From assembly GCA_036278715.1 (NCBI GenBank), contig DASUKN010000021.1, forward strand, positions 1 to 64,000: 64,000 nt of DNA, in the 5' to 3' direction. Source of the stretch: Udaeobacter sp025935755. GTDB taxonomy: Bacteria > Verrucomicrobiota > Verrucomicrobiia > Chthoniobacterales > UBA10450. A program made the position numbers and the translations under genes. Position 1 is the first letter of the stretch. Each line of letters starts with the position of its first letter. This document shows positions 58,618 to 64,000 of this stretch, piece by piece. The notes under the pieces were generated by a model, which was not told the origin of the DNA, ran no database searches, and was given only the letters and a program-made list of their open reading frames with translations.

Positions 58618-60435
58618 GTGGCAATTCCATCAGAAACAATCGAGCAAATCGCGGCGGCTAACGACATCGTTGACGTGATCGGCTCGTATTTTCCGCTGAA
58701 ACGGGCGGGAACGAATTTCAAGGCTCTCTGCCCGTTTCATCAGGAAAAGACGCCCTCCTTCATCGTGAGTCCGAACCGCCAGACATTTCATTGTTTTGGT
58801 TGCGGTGCTGGCGGCAGCGCTTTCCGCTTCGTGATGGAGTACGAGCACGTCGATTTTCCAAGTGCCGTACGCAAGCTCGCGGCCCGCGCTGGCATCGCCA
58901 TTGTCGAAGAACGCGGCGCGCCAGATGAAAATCGGCAATACGAAACGCGCCGCAAACTACTAAAGCTGCACGCCGATGCTGCGGAATGGTTTCACGGTAA
59001 TCTCACGAAGAGAGACATCGGGGAACCTGCCCGGAAATATCTGAAGCAACGCGGAATTACAGGTGAGATCGCGAAGCGATGGCAGCTTGGCTATGCGCCG
59101 GATGAATGGGACGCCTTCGGGAGTTGGGCTCGCGGGCAAGGTTATGATTCGCGGGATCTCATTACCAGCGGCCTTATCAAAACGAGGGATGACGATCAAA
59201 CATCAAACCTCAATCCTCAAGCATCGTATGATCGGTTTCGGGGCCGGATCATGTTTCCGATCTGCAACGATGTTGGCGAAGTGATCGCGTTTAGCGGCCG
59301 GTTATTGAAAGACGAAGAAGGCGCGGCCAAGTACCTTAATTCGCCGGAGACGCCGCTTTTTCGAAAGGGCAATGTTCTTTTTGGGTTGCACAAGTCCAAG
59401 CGCGCACTGATCGAAGCGAATTGTGCGGTTGTTTGTGAAGGCCAGCTCGACTTGATCAGTCTGTTCGAGAGACGAGTCGCGAATGTTGTCGCGCCACAGG
59501 GAACTGCGTTCACAGAAAATCAGGCGCGCATTTTGAAGCGCTACGTCAGTGAAGTAGTCCTGTGCTTCGATTCCGATGCGGCCGGGGCCAAAGCAGTCGA
59601 CCGCTCGCTCGATGCGCTTCTCGAAAATGATTTTATTGTTCGCGTCGTCGAGTTGCCGCCAGGTGAAGACCCGGATTCGCTTATCCGTCGAGATGGAAAA
59701 GAGCAATTCGAGGAACGCGTAGCAAACGCGCGCGATTTTTTTGATTACTGGATCGATCGAGAGATCGCTGGCGTGGATTTAAATTCGATGAGCTCGAAGA
59801 TCCAGGCGGCGCGCAATTTGGCGACGACAGCCTCGCGAGTGCACGATCCAGTATTGCGAGGAGAGGTGATAAACAAAGTTTCAGCCCGGCTCGCGGTTGC
59901 GCCGGCCGATTTCGAATCACTGCTGTCGAAGCGCACTCGCGCCTCAGGCGGTTCGGTGAATTCATCCACGACTGAGATGCGCGCGGCGGCCAGTCCACCA
60001 CATGATGTCGTTATGCTTTGCCTGCTGGCGCTGCGCGATACGGATGCCCGCAATTTTCTTCATGCGCAGAAATGGCGCGAGATTCTCGAGCAGGTGCCGG
60101 ACACAGAGATCCTAATCCGGATCCTCGACAGCGAACTCAAACCGGACGATACCGCGTCACTCAACGGCTTCATGGCTACTCTTTCGCCAGAGGAAGAACG
60201 GCTCGTTTCCACATGGCTAATGCAAAAGATGCCTACGGCTACAGAGACAGTGGTCCGAAAATGGTGGCAGGGGATCTGCCATGGTGTTGTGCGTCGCCGG
60301 TTGGAGACGGCAAAAAACCGGATCAAAGCCGCCGGGTTGAGCGCTGGTGAGGTCGTAAATTTGCAAAAACAAATTCTTGACCTGCAGGAACAGCTCCACG
60401 ACTTTTGCCGGCCCGTCGGCGGAGGAGACACATAG
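58618..60435 (+). CDS. dnaG: DNA primase
   Basis: 605 residues from GTG 58618. CHC2 zinc finger (C38, H41, C59, C62; LCPFHQEKTPSF, FHCFGCGAGG), the N-terminal core (KRGITGEIAKRWQLGYAPD-like), and the Toprim domain with VVCEGQLDLISLFERRVANV and VVLCFDSDAAGAKAVDRSLD. The C-terminal helicase-binding domain is helical. It makes RNA primers for replication. A stretch QTSNLNPQAS (around 59190-59223) in the core is encoded by near-tandem words (ATCAAACATCAAACCTCAAT) and may be a small insertion. rpoD follows directly. Confidence 0.95.
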   Translation: MAIPSETIEQIAAANDIVDVIGSYFPLKRAGTNFKALCPFHQEKTPSFIVSPNRQTFHCFGCGAGGSAFRFVMEYEHVDFPSAVRKLAARAGIAIVEERGAPDENRQYETRRKLLKLHADAAEWFHGNLTKRDIGEPARKYLKQRGITGEIAKRWQLGYAPDEWDAFGSWARGQGYDSRDLITSGLIKTRDDDQTSNLNPQASYDRFRGRIMFPICNDVGEVIAFSGRLLKDEEGAAKYLNSPETPLFRKGNVLFGLHKSKRALIEANCAVVCEGQLDLISLFERRVANVVAPQGTAFTENQARILKRYVSEVVLCFDSDAAGAKAVDRSLDALLENDFIVRVVELPPGEDPDSLIRRDGKEQFEERVANARDFFDYWIDREIAGVDLNSMSSKIQAARNLATTASRVHDPVLRGEVINKVSARLAVAPADFESLLSKRTRASGGSVNSSTTEMRAAASPPHDVVMLCLLALRDTDARNFLHAQKWREILEQVPDTEILIRILDSELKPDDTASLNGFMATLSPEEERLVSTWLMQKMPTATETVVRKWWQGICHGVVRRRLETAKNRIKAAGLSAGEVVNLQKQILDLQEQLHDFCRPVGGGDT

Positions 60436-62338
60436 GTCTCTTCAAATAGAGTGTGGCAAGCCGAAGGTCTTAGACCAAATCCTTAACCGAACAAACTTGG
60501 CAAGGCATTCGAAACGAAAGGGGGGCAGCCGACAGTCGTCGGCTCGTCGGCTTAAAAGCAGCCGAAACCGGAGCGTACCGAAAAAGCGTTTGAATTCACA
60601 AAGAAATCACAGCGAGGCGGCGCGCGGCTCTGTTCGCAAGCGCGCCCGTATCAAGTCTTCTTCACTTAAAGGGAACCATAATGGGTCGCTCTCCGTGCCA
60701 ACGGTGGGAGTAACGGGCCTGTATTCTTCGGTTGAAGTTCAAGCCCGCATTCGGGAGCTGATCAAGCTGGCGAAAGAACAAGGTTATCTCACGTTCGACG
60801 ATCTGAATGAGGCGTTACCGGAAGGAATCACCGATGCTGACGAACTCGACCTGATTCTGACACGTCTGCGTCGCCTGGAGATTGACATCATTGAGGCCTC
60901 CGAGGTTGACCGTTACAGAGACGGTAAAAAAGACGTCGATGATGAAGAAGAGGAAGAAGAAGGGAGAGCGACACCCAAGGTTGATATCCTTGATGACCCG
61001 GTGCGAATGTATCTCAAGCAGATGGGACAGGTTCCGCTGCTGACCCGGGACCAGGAAGTCCAGATCTCGAAGCGAATCGAGGAGGCTGAAGCGATGGTTC
61101 AAAAACAACTCAGTCGCTTCGGCTTTGTTGCCCGCGGGCATTTGGATCTCGCTGAGAAACTCATTGAAGGTCGCGAGCGCTTCGATCGCGTTATCCTCGA
61201 TAAGAAAATCGAGAGTCGCGAACGATACATGAAGCACCTGCCGCGATTGTGTAAGCAGGTAGGGCAGTTGAGCGTGTCCATTAACCGGCATTTCTCAGAA
61301 GTTGGTCTTTCAAAGAAAACGTCGCAAAAGGGCAGGGCACTCCAACGGACGATGGCGACCCTGCAGAAGATTTATCCTCGCTTTTACTTCAAGCAGCGGG
61401 TTACCGAAGAATTTGTACATCTTGCCGACGAGGCGCATCACACATCGCTGTATCTTCAGACCGAGCTCGCCAAGAATCCTCGCGGCAAAAAACGGCGGCT
61501 GCAGCTCGAGAACAAGATGCGCGATTTGGAAGCCAGCTTGTGGTTTTCGCTTTCCGATTATTCCGAAGAATATCGGACGCTGAAAACCTGGCTACGCCAG
61601 GCATTCAAGGCCAAAACCGAAATGGTCGAAGCCAATCTTCGTCTGGTTATTTCAATCGCAAAGAAGTACACCAATCGCGGTTTGTCGTTTCTCGACCTGA
61701 TCCAGGAAGGGAACATGGGACTGATGAAGGCTGTCGAGAAATTCGAGTATCGGCGCGGCTACAAGTTTTCAACTTATGCGACGTGGTGGATTCGACAGGC
61801 GATTACCCGATCGATTGCCGACCAGGCGCGCACCATTCGGATTCCGGTGCACATGATCGAGACGATCAACAAACTCCTACGCGTGCAAAAGCAACTGGTA
61901 CAGGAATACGGCCGCGAACCCACTCCTGAGGAAGTTGCTGAAGAAGTATTGCTTCCGGTGGATCGTGTCCGGGCTGTGCTAAAAATGGCTCAGCAGCCAA
62001 TATCTCTGCAGTCGCCCGTGGGCGAAAGCGAGGAGACCAATTTCGGCGATTTCATCGAAGATCGAGGTGCCGAAAACCCGAGTGACATGACTGCGATCGT
62101 CTTACTCAAGGAGAAGATCAAGGATGTCCTAGAAACACTCACCGACCGGGAACGGCAAGTCCTCGAGCAGCGATTCGGTCTCGTGGACGGATACAGCCGA
62201 ACCTTGGAAGAAGTCGGCCGACAATTCCAAGTCACTCGCGAGCGAATCCGCCAGATCGAAGCAAAGGCGTTGCGCAAAATGCGGCATCCCACCAGGATTC
62301 GGCAGCTGGAAGGTTTTCTTGAAGCGCCGGGAATTTGA
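60377..62338 (+). CDS. rpoD: primary RNA polymerase sigma factor (sigma-70)
   Basis: 653 residues as read from ATG 60377, which overlaps dnaG by 59 bp. TTG near 60497 or 60588 and GTG 60695 are alternative starts. Up to about residue 105 the chain is basic (RKGGSRQSSARRLKSSRNRS). Region 1.1 follows (ARIRELIKLAKEQGYLTFDD), an acidic stretch, region 1.2 (DDPVRMYLKQMGQVPLLTRD), region 2 (EANLRLVISIAKKYTNRGLS, FLDLIQEGNMGLMKAVEKFE, FSTYATWWIRQAITRSIADQ), region 3, and region 4 with RERIRQIEAKALRKMRHPTR. It directs housekeeping transcription. The dnaG-rpoD order is the classic macromolecular-synthesis arrangement without rpsU. Confidence 0.94.
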   Translation: MTCRNSSTTFAGPSAEETHRSLQIECGKPKVLDQILNRTNLARHSKRKGGSRQSSARRLKSSRNRSVPKKRLNSQRNHSEAARGSVRKRARIKSSSLKGNHNGSLSVPTVGVTGLYSSVEVQARIRELIKLAKEQGYLTFDDLNEALPEGITDADELDLILTRLRRLEIDIIEASEVDRYRDGKKDVDDEEEEEEGRATPKVDILDDPVRMYLKQMGQVPLLTRDQEVQISKRIEEAEAMVQKQLSRFGFVARGHLDLAEKLIEGRERFDRVILDKKIESRERYMKHLPRLCKQVGQLSVSINRHFSEVGLSKKTSQKGRALQRTMATLQKIYPRFYFKQRVTEEFVHLADEAHHTSLYLQTELAKNPRGKKRRLQLENKMRDLEASLWFSLSDYSEEYRTLKTWLRQAFKAKTEMVEANLRLVISIAKKYTNRGLSFLDLIQEGNMGLMKAVEKFEYRRGYKFSTYATWWIRQAITRSIADQARTIRIPVHMIETINKLLRVQKQLVQEYGREPTPEEVAEEVLLPVDRVRAVLKMAQQPISLQSPVGESEETNFGDFIEDRGAENPSDMTAIVLLKEKIKDVLETLTDRERQVLEQRFGLVDGYSRTLEEVGRQFQVTRERIRQIEAKALRKMRHPTRIRQLEGFLEAPGI

Positions 62339-62403
62339 TCATAATTTCGAGCGCGTTGGAGCGCAACTTCGAGGAATGCAGGCTGTTGAATCGATTGGAC
62401 AAC

Positions 62404-62757
62404 ATGGAACCTCAAGATGACAAAGAGCTATGGGATGTTCTAGGCCGGCTTCCTGAGCCCACGCTTTCGCCATTTTTTGCCCGGGACGTCCTGAGGGAAA
62501 TTCGGCAGAAGCCGGATTATTTCGAGCGGCTGCGGAATTGGTTCAGCGTGCGAAAGATGGTTGGAGCGTCTGCTGTTACAGCGGTCGTTGCTGCACTCGC
62601 TCTTGTCACGCATTATCCTGGTCCGCGTACAACGTCTTCCAGCGACTCAGATGTAGTGGCCAAAGTCGATCCACAGGATTATGACGTCGTGGCTGATCTG
62701 GATGAACTGATCGCCTGGGATGAAAATAACGTGTGGGACGATAAGCCGACCTTGTAA
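62404..62757 (+). CDS. small single-span membrane protein after rpoD, anti-sigma-like
   Basis: 117 residues from ATG 62404. The cytoplasmic N-terminus (MEPQDDKELWDVLGRLPEPT, FFARDVLREIRQKPDYFERL) is followed by one membrane helix (MVGASAVTAVVAALALVTHY) and an acidic outer part (DYDVVADLDELIAWDENNVW). This layout recalls small anti-sigma factors next to extracytoplasmic-function sigma genes, but no zinc or known anti-sigma motif is present. It lies 65 bp after rpoD and overlaps the next gene by 38 bp. Function not shown. Confidence 0.65.
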   Translation: MEPQDDKELWDVLGRLPEPTLSPFFARDVLREIRQKPDYFERLRNWFSVRKMVGASAVTAVVAALALVTHYPGPRTTSSSDSDVVAKVDPQDYDVVADLDELIAWDENNVWDDKPTL

Positions 62758-63343
62758 ATTATTCGTTGGCTTGGTCGCTCTGGTTTTGTGTAGCGCTGTC
62801 TCACAAGCGCGGGCGCAACAACAGCATCGTGCCCCGATTAACCGCCCGGCGCCTATGGCACCCCATGGGCCTCCGCCGATGGCTGCGCCGCACGGGCCGC
62901 CAGGAGGTCAACCTCATGGGCCACCTGCGCGTCAGCCCCAGGGAGGGCCTTCAGGACAGAGCGTGCGGGAACGCTGGCTCGCGATGCCGCCGGATGCCCG
63001 CCAGAATTTCCAGCGCAACGCTCAGATTTGGAATCAGATGAGTCCCGAGCAGCGCAATCTTATGCGTCAGCGCGAGACCATGCGTCGGCAAATGATTACG
63101 CGCGAAGCCGACGCGGCAGTTCGTGATTCAGGTCTCCAACTGAGTCCACAGGAGCGAGCTCGATTCGAATCTCGGTACATCCAGGAACGCCGGAAAGTCG
63201 AACAGACTCTACGGCAACAAATCGAAATCGAGAGGCAAAAAGAAATACCCGCATTGATTCAACAGTTGAGAAAAGAGTTCCAGCTGGATGAGCCGGCCAA
63301 AGGTTCTGCCAAACCGGCGCCTTCGGCAAAATCGGGAAAGTAA
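62720..63343 (+). CDS. periplasmic Pro/His/Gln-rich protein with helical C-terminal domain
   Basis: 207 residues. The signal peptide is LFVGLVALVLCSAVSQARAQ after a short lead from ATG 62720, which lies in the previous gene. Residues 33-80 are rich in Pro, His, Gly and Gln (APHGPPGGQPHGPPARQPQG). The C-terminal part (about 82-190: RERWLAMPPDARQNFQRNAQ, IWNQMSPEQRNLMRQRETMR, LSPQERARFESRYIQERRKV) has the helical pattern of DUF3106/Spy-like periplasmic proteins. The overlap with the small membrane-protein gene suggests a joint role, such as sensing and signalling across the membrane; unproved. Confidence 0.7.
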   Translation: MKITCGTISRPCKLFVGLVALVLCSAVSQARAQQQHRAPINRPAPMAPHGPPPMAAPHGPPGGQPHGPPARQPQGGPSGQSVRERWLAMPPDARQNFQRNAQIWNQMSPEQRNLMRQRETMRRQMITREADAAVRDSGLQLSPQERARFESRYIQERRKVEQTLRQQIEIERQKEIPALIQQLRKEFQLDEPAKGSAKPAPSAKSGK

Positions 63344-63446
63344 ATCGCCGCGTTGCGTGCCTTCGAGGATGCGGCGAGCTGTCGCTAAAAAATCAGGCTG
63401 GCTCGATAGCGTCGAGCCAGCCCGGTGTGGCTACTCCGGTCAAACT

Positions 63447-63692
63447 TTAGTGCCGGTAATGGTAGGGATGATGATTGCGGTAATAACGATGCCCGCCGTA
63501 CCAGTAGTACGGTCGGTAGTACGCACGATAATACGGTCCGTAGTACCGGTACGGATAATAGTAGCTATACGGATAGTATCCGTAATAACCGGGACCGAAG
63601 CCGATACTGAAGTAAACTTGAGCATCAGAACGCGTGGTCCCTGCAAACATCAATCCCCCAGCCACGACGGCAATCAACAGAAGTTTCTTCAT
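63447..63692 (-). CDS. small secreted tyrosine-rich protein
   Basis: 81 residues. Start at ATG 63692 chosen for its strong AGGAGG ribosome site and the signal peptide MKKLLLIAVVAGGLMFAGTT (cleavage near SDA-Q). The mature 50 residues are mainly Tyr, Pro, Gly, Arg and His (YYGYYPYSYYYPYRYYGPYY, HRYYRNHHPYHYRH). It belongs with the Tyr/Gly-rich proteins near 3 kb and 12-13 kb by composition, but has no murein-binding tail. It overlaps no neighbour; ribD ends 14 bp upstream on the same strand. Confidence 0.7.
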   Translation of the reverse strand: MKKLLLIAVVAGGLMFAGTTRSDAQVYFSIGFGPGYYGYYPYSYYYPYRYYGPYYRAYYRPYYWYGGHRYYRNHHPYHYRH

Positions 63693-63706
63693 GATTGACC
63701 TCCTGT

Positions 63707-64000
63707 TCATTTAACAAATGAATCGCTGGGAAGTTTCGTGGTTTGTCCGCAGCCCGGAACGCTCGGATAGCCTGTAATCGCAACAGTTTGACCAATTTGT
63801 TCGTACTCGACATCGCGCAAAAATAACGCATCAGCAGTTTTTCCTGCTCCTTTTCCGGGAAACGCAATAACGGGTCCTCCCGTCAAGATTGGCCCTAAAT
63901 AGATTTGCACTTTATCGATCAACCGCTGGTCGAGCGCCTCACCGAGAATTTCGCCGCCGCCCTCGATCAACACGCTCGTGATATTGCGTTGCCCCAAATC
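63707..64000 (-). CDS. ribD: riboflavin biosynthesis protein RibD, reductase-domain end (partial)
   Basis: The frame runs off the right edge; 97 residues are visible. LGQRNITSVLIEGGGEILGE, then DKVQIYLGPILTGGPVIAFP with G-K-G and the final RDVEYEQIGQTVAITGY, match the C-terminal reductase domain of RibD, which reduces 5-amino-6-ribosylaminouracil phosphate with NADPH. The deaminase half would lie outside the window. The tail after VAITGYPS (VPGCGQTTKLPSDSFVK) is not typical and may be variable. Confidence 0.88.
   Translation of the reverse strand, partial: DLGQRNITSVLIEGGGEILGEALDQRLIDKVQIYLGPILTGGPVIAFPGKGAGKTADALFLRDVEYEQIGQTVAITGYPSVPGCGQTTKLPSDSFVK

Noticed and set aside
1..64000. tRNA and rRNA genes.
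   Set aside because: I looked for GTTCGAATCC-type T-loops with matching acceptor stems and for conserved rRNA strings and found none; short RNA genes could still be missed by eye.

Overview
The window looks like a chromosomal segment of a Gram-negative soil or freshwater bacterium of the Verrucomicrobia, most likely near Spartobacteria/Chthoniobacterales. This is inferred from gene content, not from a search: a Minf_1886/TIGR04138-type protein otherwise known from Verrucomicrobia and Planctomycetes, a TIGR03067-type protein, many tyrosine/glycine-rich secreted proteins, a secreted propeller protein with tandem C-terminal domains, and Gram-negative envelope genes (Mla transport, T2SS, Mpl, an outer-membrane barrel). 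No rRNA, tRNA, prophage, CRISPR array or resistance island is visible.

Layout. 1-3.5 kb: end of an acyltransferase/hydrolase gene, small secreted proteins and a 108-bp tandem repeat. 3.7-8.4 kb: an amidohydrolase, then hsp20-lon joined by an ATGA overlap. 8.5-15 kb: mostly minus-strand secreted proteins, including a large propeller protein and two low-complexity proteins with peptidoglycan-binding tails. 15-20.7 kb: Minf_1886-type gene, a fused M16 peptidase, DUF1844, GNAT and a frameshifted fragment. 20.8-23.4 kb: mlaE-mlaF-mlaD. 23.5-30.4 kb: isoaspartyl peptidase, a glycosyltransferase and a giant Lhr helicase. 30.5-36.7 kb: carA, a probable small RNA or leader, pheT, pheS and rplT on the minus strand. 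36.9-42.8 kb: a zinc-ribbon rhomboid protease, a CHASE2-cyclase, mpl and a decaying REP-associated transposase element. 42.8-47.5 kb: gspD, a peptidoglycan-binding protein and gspE. 47.5-54.8 kb: rpe, then mreB-mreC-mreD-mrdA-rng for rod shape. 54.9-58.6 kb: OMP, thiH-thiS and an NfeD protease. 58.6-63.3 kb: dnaG-rpoD followed by a small membrane protein and a periplasmic protein. The end holds a tyrosine-rich secreted protein and a partial ribD.

The most unusual feature is the load of small repeated elements. One family (four copies with both ends and one partial, about 126-163 bp) has inverted ends related to GTCATCCCGAGCG. It lies between genes and once inside pheT, where it is read through in frame. 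A second class of hairpin elements has TGTAG...CTACA ends. It includes the inverted repeats that flank the transposase gene, the 108-bp tandem array, and a half-copy behind carA; at mpl and carA the TGTAG end supplies the TAG stop codon. The lhr gene carries several further in-frame repeat-like insertions. Together they suggest a transposase-linked repeat system that has shaped gene ends and protein sequence.
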